Positions 42,826 through 53,794 of a stretch of 64,000 bases of DNA are shown piece after piece. A program made the position numbers and the translations under genes. Location of the stretch: NCBI GenBank assembly GCA_032718865.1, contig JALUTQ010000039.1, positions 496,001-560,000 on the forward strand, written 5' to 3'. Within the stretch, counting starts at the first letter, position 1; every line of letters starts with the position of its first letter. Below the pieces are notes generated by a model, which made no database searches, was not told the DNA's origin, and saw only the letters and a list, made by a program, of their open reading frames with translations. The stretch is from Tilletia caries. Taxonomy: Eukaryota > Basidiomycota > Exobasidiomycetes > Tilletiales > Tilletiaceae.

Positions 42826-44091
42826 ATGAGCTCAACACTCTCCCGGCTGCCCATACAGGACTTACCCAAGATGGACAACCTGAATCAAGTCGATAACGTC
42901 GGACAAGGCGCTCAAGGCACCTCGACCACACACGCCAGACAAGACCACGCTGGCGTAGAGGACCTGGAGACGCTCGCGCTCTTCCTCCAGCGCACTCAGG
43001 ATCTCTCGCGCTCGGAGGCCGTGGACAAGGCCGCGCAGCTGTACATATCCAGCAAGATCAAGAGCGAGTCGGGATCCGATCGCGTCCCGACCCCGGCACC
43101 CAAGGACTGGGACGTCGCTTTCAAGGACCACAAGAAGATCGCCGGCAACATCACCAAGTTGACCAACGACAACTTCATCGTGTGGTTGATGAAGTTCCGC
43201 AACCTCATCAACAACGTCCCTCGAGCCCAAGAGCATCTAGAAGGCATCGAGCACGATCTCGACTTCCCGGACCGGCCTATGCGCACCGCGCACTACGATA
43301 CCGACCTGGACATCGAGCTCGGGCGCGTTCTCCTACAGACACTCGACGAGGACGTGTCGCTCATTCTGCTCCCGCACCACACACTCGGAGAGACGAGGGC
43401 ATCGATGCTCTTCAACATCCTCCGCAAGTCCCTGATCCGTGATGATCCAGCGTCCCAAGACCGCGTCCGCGACACGATTCAGAATCTCAAACAGAAGGAT
43501 CGAGACGTCACCTCCTTGGCCAAAGTATTCCGGTACTACTTCACGTACTCCACCCTCCTCGGCAATCCCATCAGTGACGCCGAGCAGTGCCGGTACCTCC
43601 TCAACTCTCTCCATTCACGGTACGACGTCTTCAAGCAAAGCGCAGCCTTCCATCGCAGCACATCAGACGGCAAGAACGCAGGCTTCGAGTACTTCGTCCG
43701 ACAGCTACTCCTCGCCGAAGCCAGCAAGGAAGGAGGCACCAGCACCGAGCAAGCCTTCGCCGTCGCGCTGCAAGCATCCGGATCGTCTGTCCCCCTCGGT
43801 CAAGCCCTCGTCGCAAGCGCCAGCTCTTCCAAGAGTGGCCAAAGCAAGCAGCTCGGCCCGAAGTTCACCAAGTCGCGAGGACGAGGTGGATCACAGGCAG
43901 GCCGTGGTGGAAACCGACCTGCTAATTCATGCAGGCGGTGTCACCAGATGGGACACTACGCAGGCGACTGCAAGCTCTCATGGGACGATGCGATGTCATC
44001 CAAGCATCAGAACCCAGTCGCTACGTCCAGCACGGTAGCACTCGCGACTCAGGAGCAGCAAGCGCTCTATACGGCTCAGCGTCAAGACTAG
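42826..44091 (+). CDS. Copia Gag, unit 1
   Basis: 421 residues, copia-type (UBN2) with TNDNFIVWLMKFRNLINNVP, a helical middle, a basic Gly/Arg-rich segment (about 350-370), and the CCHC knuckle CRRCHQMGHYAGDC (about 374-387). The first ATG (42826) lies inside the primer-binding site; a second in-frame ATG at 42871 is an alternative start. The frame ends with TAG at 44089-44091, and pol continues in the same frame after that stop. Gag is identical in unit 2, so both are intact. Confidence 0.88.
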   Translation: MSSTLSRLPIQDLPKMDNLNQVDNVGQGAQGTSTTHARQDHAGVEDLETLALFLQRTQDLSRSEAVDKAAQLYISSKIKSESGSDRVPTPAPKDWDVAFKDHKKIAGNITKLTNDNFIVWLMKFRNLINNVPRAQEHLEGIEHDLDFPDRPMRTAHYDTDLDIELGRVLLQTLDEDVSLILLPHHTLGETRASMLFNILRKSLIRDDPASQDRVRDTIQNLKQKDRDVTSLAKVFRYYFTYSTLLGNPISDAEQCRYLLNSLHSRYDVFKQSAAFHRSTSDGKNAGFEYFVRQLLLAEASKEGGTSTEQAFAVALQASGSSVPLGQALVASASSSKSGQSKQLGPKFTKSRGRGGSQAGRGGNRPANSCRRCHQMGHYAGDCKLSWDDAMSSKHQNPVATSSTVALATQEQQALYTAQRQD

Positions 44092-47000
44092 GATGAGGTC
44101 GGAATGCTTCCTCTGTTTGCACTATGCGCCGGAAAGGGACCCTCCGTGTTAATCAACTCGGTACGGTGGATTCTCGATTCCGGTGCGTCGCATCACATGT
44201 GTCCAAATAGAGCAGCATTCCGAGACTATCAGGAGATTGGAGAGGGGAAGAGGAGTGTGGCAGTGGCAAATGGCGATTCAATCAAGGTGGTTGGCATGGG
44301 AACGATTGAGCTGGCGTTCCCGGTAAACGGCAAGAGCAGGGTATTCACTCTTCGCCACGCACTTCATGTGCCCGACCTTGCGGTGAACTTGGTCTCGATA
44401 CCAGTGCTCCAACTCGAGGACATATCGGTACTGTTCACGCGCGAAGGTGCAACAATCTTAACGAAACATAATGAAATACACGCAAAGATGGGCCCAGATC
44501 ACAAATCGACCGTGATCGAAGTCCTTAACGACCACCCAACATCATACACAGTCCGAGGCGAGAACGCAGGATCGCAACCTCACTCGCCCGGGCAACCGAC
44601 CAATCGTGGATCGGGGCCCAGCACGGGAAGCGGAAACCAGGGTGCCGCTAATGCTGGGAGGGCTGGTACTCAAGTCATGTCGGGAGGCAAGGCAAGCAGT
44701 GGCAGCGATATCGGTGGGGGGGAGGCGGACCGGAAACACCCGCCAACGCCGATACGGGCGACACAGGGGGCAATCAGCCAGTCGACCCGGGCGCCGAGCA
44801 GACATGGGCCGACGGGCCAATGGAAGCTGGCGTTACTCGTAAGGCATCCGACACGATTCCCGTCGGAGCCGATAGGACGGTCGAGTTCACCGTCCAGACG
44901 GCCAGAGGTAAAGAAGGCACTCACCTCCTCTGGCACCGTCGCCTTGCACACCCCGGGAACGATTCCATTGCCGCGTGCGCCAAGCGTGGCAAGATTGTCG
45001 GTCTCACGGAGTCTCAAGTTCGTTCGATGGGCAAACGCATGCAGCTCTGCAACACTTGCGTGGAAACGAGGCAGTCTAGGACCCGGTTCCGCAAGAAGAG
45101 CAAGAGCAAGATGAAGGCGCCCAACGAGCTCATCCTCATCGACATAGTCGGTCCGTTCGTCGAGATCGCCGGGTTCAAGTACTTCTTGACGATCGTGGAC
45201 GCCTATTCGAGGAGGAACTGGGTCTTCATGATGAAGTCTAAGGCGGAGGCATTCGAGATCCTCCGCGCCCACTGTGGCTTCATGGAACGACAACGGGGGG
45301 GAACAAGGTCCGAACGATCCGTTCCGACAACGGCGGAGAGTTCACGTCCAATGAGGCAAAGGCTTGGGCGAAGGAGAGTGGGATTGAATGGCAGTACACG
45401 ACGCCATACACCAGCATCCAGAATGGCATTGCGGAGCGCATGAACCGGACAATCCAAGAGAAGGCGCGGGCCATCATGCACGCGTCTGGAGTCGTCAGCG
45501 GGATGTGGCCCAGCGCCATGCATGCAGCCAGCTACATCGTCAACCACTTGCCGACCAAGGCGCTCGGTGGCAAGATTCCCCAGGAACGGTGGGAGGGAAA
45601 GGATGTCGACATCTCCCATTTCCGAGTCTGGGGATGCGTAGCTTGGATCAAGGTCCACGATCAGCAGCGTACGAATGGGAAGCTGTCTGATCGAGGTCTC
45701 CGCGGGATGTTCATGGGATATGCGGAAGATCGCAAGGCGTGGATGGTTCTCACTCCTTCGCACCCAACGAAGAAGATACATTACTCCCGTGATGTACGCT
45801 TCGACGAGGGTACAAGGTTTGTGGACACTGTGCTCAGCGAGAAGAACCCGCTGATGCCATCGGCTCTCAGCTATGCGGATATGCTGGAGATGGAGTGGAA
45901 TGACACGCTGATACCAGACATTGCAGTCATTGACACAGAGATCCCACAGTCAAGCCAAAACGCCCAAGCACCCATCCAGGAGTCACTAGGATCGGACACT
46001 GGATGGAAAGAGGTGGAAGCGCCAAGGGAAAGCACGCCTATGGCACCACCGACGTCGCCAAGTCTGCTCGATATCGGCATGCTGCTCTCACCTAGGGAAT
46101 TCCTTGCAACACCCATTCCCGACGCGTCATTGGAGGTTCCTTCGATAGCGTCCACCCCTTCCCCGTCACCAGTACCGTCGCTCCGATCTCCAGACACCCC
46201 TGCCGTACCTCCGGCACCGCACACCGGAAACCACCAGCGAGCAGGACCGATGACGGAACGCGAATTGCGGGCGCAGAAGAGGCACTTTGCTCGATTCAAG
46301 CGGCCGCAGTCTCCAGGATTCTTCGCCCTGTCGGTGTCACTGCAGGAGTCAGTGGACATGCGCTTGAGTGCAGACGGACAGGAACTGGAGCCGGCGACGT
46401 ACTGGGAGGCGAAAAGGAGAAGGGATTGGGATAAGTGGAGCACAGCGATGGACGAGCAGATGAATGCGCTCGTGGGCATGCACACATGGGACTTGGTCGA
46501 GCTTCCTGCAGGGAGGAAGGCGATCGGTTCCCGATGGGTGTATAAGTTGAAGTTGAACGAGGGACGGTATGGCGGATAGGTGGAAAGCGAGGTTGGTGGC
46601 TCAGGGTTTCACACAGGTGGCCGGTGTTGACTACTTCGAAACGTTCGCACCGGTGGCCCGTTTGGACAGCCTTTCGAGTCATACTCGCGCTGGCGGCTCA
46701 CTTTGGATGGGTGATACATCAAGTGGATGTTGTCACGGCCTATCTCAATGGGGATCTTGAGGAGGAAGTATACATTCGGCAGCCACCAGGGTACGAGAAG
46801 GGAGGACCGAACAAGAACTTGGTTTGTCGGTTACGTCTCCCTCTCTATGGACTCAAGCAATCAGGACGGCAGTGGAACACAAAGTTTCACAAGCAGCTCG
46901 TCAAACGCGGCTATGTCCAATGCAAATCGGAGCCATGCGTATACGTCCGCAGGACCGGTGGGAGCATTCGGATTGCTCTCATCTATGTGGACGACGTTCT

Positions 47001-47946
47001 GATTGTGGCGCCGACGGAGGCAGAGGTTGCTATCGAGAAGAAGTGGCTCAAATCAACCTTCGACGTCACAGATGGTGGACCCCTCCGACACTTCCTCGGT
47101 CTCAAGATTACCCGAGAAGGCAACAAGATCATCATGTCCCAGCGGTCATACATCAAGGCGGTTCTCGAACGTTTCAACCTCAGCTTCGAGAAGCCTGCAA
47201 GTACCCCGACTGTGGACAAGGTTCCTCTGCGTGCTCCAGCAGATTACGAGCCAACCCGGGAGATGGTCCGGATCTTCGCCGCAATGGTCGGCTGCCTCAA
47301 GTGGATCGCGCAGACTATGCGACCGGATCTCATGTTCGCGTGCGGCGTCCTCAGCCGATTCCAGGCTAGGCCGATGCCAGAGCATATGGATGCCGCCAAG
47401 CGGCTGATGCGGTTCCTGCGGAAGACAGGGGACGAAGACCTGGTATACCAACCAGGTACGGATGGCATCCCTCGGTTGGCTGGCTTCGCCGACGCCGACT
47501 TCGCCGGTGACTCCGAGACATCGAGGTCGACGACTGGGTTCGTGTTCTATATCCACGGCAACCCGGTCAGTTGGGCCTCAAGACTTCAAACGTCGGTCTC
47601 AATGAGCACGGTTGAAGCCGAGTACATTGCGTTGGCAGAAGGGTTGCGAGAAGGTCTTTGGCTTCGGAATCTCCTGTCCGAGCTCGGTTACCCGGCTCAA
47701 CAGCCATTCGAGCTCCATACGGACAACGAGGGGACACGATCCATTGCGGAGAACCCTGAAGCACACAAGAGGACCAAGCATATCGCCCTGCATTATCACG
47801 CCGTTCGAGAGCGGGTGAATCAGGGTGAGATTGCAGTCGTTCGGGTCAACACCGACGACAACCCGGCAGATGTGTTCACCAAGCATCTACCGGGCTCGAA
47901 GTTACTCGATGCGCGACTCAAGCTCCACGTCGTCGCACTCGACTAG
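44092..47946 (+). pseudogene. Copia Pol, unit 1 (three unshared indels)
   Basis: It is in frame with gag behind the TAG. Protease WILDSGASHHMC; integrase zinc domain HRRLAHPG ... CNTC; catalytic core LILIDIVGP, RSDNGGEF (in a shifted frame here), GIAERMNRT; RT with [10 protein letters not shown] and IYVDDVLI; RNase H with GFADADFAGD, TVEAEYIAL, HTDNEGTRS, and the C-terminus NPADVFTKHLPG. Relative to unit 2 it has two extra G at 44716-44722, two extra G at 45295-45301 and one extra T at 46672-46674. With unit 2 it shares a +1 shift at about 46568 (CGGTATGGCGG). Frames therefore break four times. Confidence 0.85.
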
Positions 47947-47989
47947 GAACAGGCCCTTCACGCGGCGTCCGGCCCATTAGAAGGTGGGA

Positions 47990-48232
47990 GAGTTGGAAAC
48001 CAGAGTCTGTCGAGCACAGTTACTTAGTCTCTCTATCCCGATCTGTTCTGCAGGGCCTTCCTTCTGTTCCTTCACCCCATGCCTGTGACCCTTGTACCCA
48101 TGCTTCCTATGTTCAATCAATACTACCATCAAGCGGTCAATCAGCTATTGCAGTGATCTTCTGAGAACCACAGTCAAGCATACAGGTCAGTCCTCCTCCG
48201 GGCCCATGCCCGGGGCGGCGGAGAAATCTAAC
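47990..48232 (+). repeat. Copia array LTR 2 (shared)
   Basis: Serves as 3' LTR of unit 1 and 5' LTR of unit 2. Confidence 0.88.
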
Positions 48233-48237
48233 TGGTT

Positions 48238-49503
48238 ATGAGCTCAACACTCTCCCGGCTGCCCATACAGGACTTACCCAAGATGGACAACCTGAATCAA
48301 GTCGATAACGTCGGACAAGGCGCTCAAGGCACCTCGACCACACACGCCAGACAAGACCACGCTGGCGTAGAGGACCTGGAGACGCTCGCGCTCTTCCTCC
48401 AGCGCACTCAGGATCTCTCGCGCTCGGAGGCCGTGGACAAGGCCGCGCAGCTGTACATATCCAGCAAGATCAAGAGCGAGTCGGGATCCGATCGCGTCCC
48501 GACCCCGGCACCCAAGGACTGGGACGTCGCTTTCAAGGACCACAAGAAGATCGCCGGCAACATCACCAAGTTGACCAACGACAACTTCATCGTGTGGTTG
48601 ATGAAGTTCCGCAACCTCATCAACAACGTCCCTCGAGCCCAAGAGCATCTAGAAGGCATCGAGCACGATCTCGACTTCCCGGACCGGCCTATGCGCACCG
48701 CGCACTACGATACCGACCTGGACATCGAGCTCGGGCGCGTTCTCCTACAGACACTCGACGAGGACGTGTCGCTCATTCTGCTCCCGCACCACACACTCGG
48801 AGAGACGAGGGCATCGATGCTCTTCAACATCCTCCGCAAGTCCCTGATCCGTGATGATCCAGCGTCCCAAGACCGCGTCCGCGACACGATTCAGAATCTC
48901 AAACAGAAGGATCGAGACGTCACCTCCTTGGCCAAAGTATTCCGGTACTACTTCACGTACTCCACCCTCCTCGGCAATCCCATCAGTGACGCCGAGCAGT
49001 GCCGGTACCTCCTCAACTCTCTCCATTCACGGTACGACGTCTTCAAGCAAAGCGCAGCCTTCCATCGCAGCACATCAGACGGCAAGAACGCAGGCTTCGA
49101 GTACTTCGTCCGACAGCTACTCCTCGCCGAAGCCAGCAAGGAAGGAGGCACCAGCACCGAGCAAGCCTTCGCCGTCGCGCTGCAAGCATCCGGATCGTCT
49201 GTCCCCCTCGGTCAAGCCCTCGTCGCAAGCGCCAGCTCTTCCAAGAGTGGCCAAAGCAAGCAGCTCGGCCCGAAGTTCACCAAGTCGCGAGGACGAGGTG
49301 GATCACAGGCAGGCCGTGGTGGAAACCGACCTGCTAATTCATGCAGGCGGTGTCACCAGATGGGACACTACGCAGGCGACTGCAAGCTCTCATGGGACGA
49401 TGCGATGTCATCCAAGCATCAGAACCCAGTCGCTACGTCCAGCACGGTAGCACTCGCGACTCAGGAGCAGCAAGCGCTCTATACGGCTCAGCGTCAAGAC
49501 TAG
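48238..49503 (+). CDS. Copia Gag, unit 2
   Basis: Same 421-residue protein as at 42826, no difference seen. The in-frame TAG (49501-49503) in context GAC TAG GAT is followed by pol without a frame change. Start as for unit 1: first ATG in the primer site, alternative Met at codon 16. Confidence 0.88.
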   Translation: MSSTLSRLPIQDLPKMDNLNQVDNVGQGAQGTSTTHARQDHAGVEDLETLALFLQRTQDLSRSEAVDKAAQLYISSKIKSESGSDRVPTPAPKDWDVAFKDHKKIAGNITKLTNDNFIVWLMKFRNLINNVPRAQEHLEGIEHDLDFPDRPMRTAHYDTDLDIELGRVLLQTLDEDVSLILLPHHTLGETRASMLFNILRKSLIRDDPASQDRVRDTIQNLKQKDRDVTSLAKVFRYYFTYSTLLGNPISDAEQCRYLLNSLHSRYDVFKQSAAFHRSTSDGKNAGFEYFVRQLLLAEASKEGGTSTEQAFAVALQASGSSVPLGQALVASASSSKSGQSKQLGPKFTKSRGRGGSQAGRGGNRPANSCRRCHQMGHYAGDCKLSWDDAMSSKHQNPVATSSTVALATQEQQALYTAQRQD

Positions 49504-52500
49504 GATGAGGTCGGAATGCTTCCTCTGTTTGCACTATGCGCCGGAAAGGGACCCTCCGTGTTAATCAACTCGGTACGGTGGATTCTCGATTCCGGTGCGT
49601 CGCATCACATGTGTCCAAATAGAGCAGCATTCCGAGACTATCAGGAGATTGGAGAGGGGAAGAGGAGTGTGGCAGTGGCAAATGGCGATTCAATCAAGGT
49701 GGTTGGCATGGGAACGATTGAGCTGGCGTTCCCGGTAAACGGCAAGAGCAGGGTATTCACTCTTCGCCACGCACTTCATGTGCCCGACCTTGCGGTGAAC
49801 TTGGTCTCGATACCAGTGCTCCAACTCGAGGACATATCGGTACTGTTCACGCGCGAAGGTGCAACAATCTTAACGAAACATAATGAAATACACGCAAAGA
49901 TGGGCCCAGATCACAAATCGACCGTGATCGAAGTCCTTAACGACCACCCAACATCATACACAGTCCGAGGCGAGAACGCAGGATCGCAACCTCACTCGCC
50001 CGGGCAACCGACCAATCGTGGATCGGGGCCCAGCACGGGAAGCGGAAACCAGGGTGCCGCTAATGCTGGGAGGGCTGGTACTCAAGTCATGTCGGGAGGC
50101 AAGGCAAGCAGTGGCAGCGATATCGGTGGGGGAGGCGGACCGGAAACACCCGCCAACGCCGATACGGGCGACACAGGGGGCAATCAGCCAGTCGACCCGG
50201 GCGCCGAGCAGACATGGGCCGACGGGCCAATGGAAGCTGGCGTTACTCGTAAGGCATCCGACACGATTCCCGTCGGAGCCGATAGGACGGTCGAGTTCAC
50301 CGTCCAGACGGCCAGAGGTAAAGAAGGCACTCACCTCCTCTGGCACCGTCGCCTTGCACACCCCGGGAACGATTCCATTGCCGCGTGCGCCAAGCGTGGC
50401 AAGATTGTCGGTCTCACGGAGTCTCAAGTTCGTTCGATGGGCAAACGCATGCAGCTCTGCAACACTTGCGTGGAAACGAGGCAGTCTAGGACCCGGTTCC
50501 GCAAGAAGAGCAAGAGCAAGATGAAGGCGCCCAACGAGCTCATCCTCATCGACATAGTCGGTCCGTTCGTCGAGATCGCCGGGTTCAAGTACTTCTTGAC
50601 GATCGTGGACGCCTATTCGAGGAAGAACTGGGTCTTCATGATGAAGTCTAAGGCGGAGGCATTCGAGATCCTCCGCGCCCACTGTGGCTTCATGGAACGA
50701 CAACGGGGGAACAAGGTCCGAACGATCCGTTCCGACAACGGCGGAGAGTTCACGTCCAATGAGGCAAAGGCTTGGGCGAAGGAGAGTGGGATTGAATGGC
50801 AGTACACGACGCCATACACCAGCATCCAGAATGGCATTGCGGAGCGCATGAACCGGACAATCCAAGAGAAGGCGCGGGCCATCATGCACGCGTCTGGAGT
50901 CGTCAGCGGGATGTGGCCCAGCGCCATGCATGCAGCCAGCTACATCGTCAACCACTTGCCGACCAAGGCGCTCGGTGGCAAGATTCCCCAGGAACGGTGG
51001 GAGGGAAAGGATGTCGACATCTCCCATTTCCGAGTCTGGGGATGCGTAGCTTGGATCAAGGTCCACGATCAGCAGCGTACGAATGGGAAGCTGTCTGATC
51101 GAGGTCTCCGCGGGATGTTCATGGGATATGCGGAAGATCGCAAGGCGTGGATGGTTCTCACTCCTTCGCACCCAACGAAGAAGATACATTACTCCCGTGA
51201 TGTACGCTTCGACGAGGGTACAAGGTTTGTGGACACTGTGCTCAGCGAGAAGAACCCGCTGATGCCATCGGCTCTCAGCTATGCGGATATGCTGGAGATG
51301 GAGTGGAATGACACGCTGATACCAGACATTGCAGTCATTGACACAGAGATCCCACAGTCAAGCCAAAACGCCCAAGCACCCATCCAGGAGTCACTAGGAT
51401 CGGACACTGGATGGAAAGAGGTGGAAGCGCCAAGGGAAAGCACGCCTATGGCACCACCGACGTCGCCAAGTCTGCTCGATATCGGCATGCTGCTCTCACC
51501 TAGGGAATTCCTTGCAACACCCATTCCCGACGCGTCATTGGAGGTTCCTTCGATAGCGTCCACCCCTTCCCCCGTCACCAGTACCGTCGCTCCGATCTCC
51601 AGACACCCCTGCCGTACCTCCGGCACCGCACACCGGAAACCACCAGCGAGCAGGACCGATGACGGAACGCGAATTGCGGGCGCAGAAGAGGCACTTTGCT
51701 CGATTCAAGCGGCCGCAGTCTCCAGGATTCTTCGCCCTGTCGGTGTCACTGCAGGAGTCAGTGGACATGCGCTTGAGTGCAGACGGACAGGAACTGGAGC
51801 CGGCGACGTACTGGGAGGCGAAAAGGAGAAGGGATTGGGATAAGTGGAGCACAGCGATGGACGAGCAGATGAATGCGCTCGTGGGCATGCACACATGGGA
51901 CTTGGTCGAGCTTCCTGCAGGGAGGAAGGCGATCGGTTCCCGATGGGTGTATAAGTTGAAGTTGAACGAGGGACGGTATGGCGGATAGGTGGAAAGCGAG
52001 GTTGGTGGCTCAGGGTTTCACACAGGTGGCCGGTGTTGACTACTTCGAAACGTTCGCACCGGTGGCCCGTTTGGACAGCCTTCGAGTCATACTCGCGCTG
52101 GCGGCTCACTTTGGATGGGTGATACATCAAGTGGATGTTGTCACGGCCTATCTCAATGGGGATCTTGAGGAGGAAGTATACATTCGGCAGCCACCAGGGT
52201 ACGAGAAGGGAGGACCGAACAAGAACTTGGTTTGTCGGTTACGTCTCCCTCTCTATGGACTCAAGCAATCAGGACGGCAGTGGAACACAAAGTTTCACAA
52301 GCAGCTCGTCAAACGCGGCTATGTCCAATGCAAATCGGAGCCATGCGTATACGTCCGCAGGACCGGTGGGAGCATTCGGATTGCTCTCATCTATGTGGAC
52401 GACGTTCTGATTGTGGCGCCGACGGAGGCAGAGGTTGCTATCGAGAAGAAGTGGCTCAAATCAACCTTCGACGTCACAGATGGTGGACCCCTCCGACACT

Positions 52501-53354
52501 TCCTCGGTCTCAAGATTACCCGAGAAGGCAACAAGATCATCATGTCCCAGCGGTCATACATCAAGGCGGTTCTCGAACGTTTCAACCTCAGCTTCGAGAA
52601 GCCTGCAAGTACCCCGACTGTGGACAAGGTTCCTCTGCGTGCTCCAGCAGATTACGAGCCAACCCGGGAGATGGTCCGGATCTTCGCCGCAATGGTCGGC
52701 TGCCTCAAGTGGATCGCGCAGACTATGCGACCGGATCTCATGTTCGCGTGCGGCGTCCTCAGCCGATTCCAGGCTAGGCCGATGCCAGAGCATATGGATG
52801 CCGCCAAGCGGCTGATGCGGTTCCTGCGGAAGACAGGGGACGAAGACCTGGTATACCAACCAGGTACGGATGGCATCCCTCGGTTGGCTGGCTTCGCCGA
52901 CGCCGACTTCGCCGGTGACTCCGAGACATCGAGGTCGACGACTGGGTTCGTGTTCTATATCCACGGCAACCCGGTCAGTTGGGCCTCAAGACTTCAAACG
53001 TCGGTCTCAATGAGCACGGTTGAAGCCGAGTACATTGCGTTGGCAGAAGGGTTGCGAGAAGGTCTTTGGCTTCGGAATCTCCTGTCCGAGCTCGGTTACC
53101 CGGCTCAACAGCCATTCGAGCTCCATACGGACAACGAGGGGACACGATCCATTGCGGAGAACCCTGAAGCACACAAGAGGACCAAGCATATCGCCCTGCA
53201 TTATCACGCCGTTCGAGAGCGGGTGAATCAGGGTGAGATTGCAGTCGTTCGGGTCAACACCGACGACAACCCGGCAGATGTGTTCACCAAGCATCTACCG
53301 GGCTCGAAGTTACTCGATGCGCGACTCAAGCTCCACGTCGTCGCACTCGACTAG
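49504..53354 (+). pseudogene. Copia Pol, unit 2 (two frame breaks)
   Basis: The frame runs open from the gag stop through protease and the complete integrase (RSDNGGEFTSNE present in frame here) and the linker. It breaks at the C run 51569-51573, where unit 1 has one C fewer and stays in frame. A second break, shared with unit 1, occurs at about 51976 just before the RT (frame resumes at [14 protein letters not shown]). From 51978 RT and RNase H are open to the end (HLPGSKLLDARLKLH). Combining the two units would give an unbroken pol apart from the TAG and the shared shift, so most differences may be base-calling errors in homopolymers. Confidence 0.87.
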
Positions 53355-53397
53355 GAACAGGCCCTTCACGCGGCGTCCGGCCCATTAGAAGGTGGGA

Positions 53398-53640
53398 GAG
53401 TTGGAAACCAGAGTCTGTCGAGCACAGTTACTTAGTCTCTCTATCCCGATCTGTTCTGCAGGGCCTTCCTTCTGTTCCTTCACCCCATGCCTGTGACCCT
53501 TGTACCCATGCTTCCTATGTTCAATCAATACTACCATCAAGCGGTCAATCAGCTATTGCAGTGATCTTCTGAGAACCACAGTCAAGCATACAGGTCAGTC
53601 CTCCTCCGGGCCCATGCCCGGGGCGGCGGAGAAATCTAAC
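53398..53640 (+). repeat. Copia array LTR 3
   Basis: 243 bp; ends AAATCTAAC and is followed by TTTGG and then, 20 bp further, the right inverted repeat of the large element. Confidence 0.88.
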
Positions 53641-53794
53641 TTTGGACAGTCGGCGATCTGACGCCGATGGTGAGCAGACTCTTACATAATTTCCGTTTTA
53701 GCTCATCTGGCCCAGATGTTGCCTCGTGGATAGCCCAGATTGAATTACAAGGCATCTACGAGGCGGGGTAACAGGTGCCACAGGTGGGTCAAGG

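Larger units (their letters stand above)
42578..53640 (+). mobile_element. Tandem copia array: LTR-internal-LTR-internal-LTR
   Basis: Three LTRs (about 42578-42820, 47990-48232, 53398-53640; 243 bp, GAGTTGGAAACC...AAATCTAAC, no TG..CA ends) alternate with two internal regions of nearly the same length. The units are 5412 and 5408 bp and differ by four homopolymer indels plus one seen substitution. The outer flanks carry an imperfect 5-bp duplication (CTTGG/TTTGG), so one integration was followed by tandem duplication, most simply by unequal exchange between LTRs. The primer site GGTTATGAGC after the LTR matches the initiator tRNA-Met anticodon arm. The purine tract AAGGTGGGAGA precedes LTR 2 and 3. 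Confidence 0.92.
39309..53786. mobile_element. Large inverted-repeat DNA element carrying nested insertions
   Basis: Inverted repeats at 39309-39443 and 53666-53786 start CACCTGTGG and agree closely over about 120 bp (left copy has an extra GCTGTGG). The 8-bp duplication GGTCAAGG is on both sides (39301-39308, 53787-53794), and an unoccupied counterpart lies at 20282-20289. Without the copia array (42578-53640) the element is about 3.4 kb, AT-rich, and contains a hAT MITE. I see no transposase, so it is non-autonomous or decayed. Long inverted repeats with an 8-bp duplication fit a Mutator-like or hAT-like origin; I cannot decide which. Confidence 0.82.

Noticed and set aside
43439..44038. 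A 199-codon Ser/Thr-rich plus-strand frame inside copia gag
   Set aside because: Alternative-frame reading of the intact Gag ORF with knuckle and capsid motifs in the real frame.
49954..51189. A 411-codon minus-strand open frame opposite copia integrase
   Set aside because: Exactly antisense to the integrase coding region and composition-driven; no motif.
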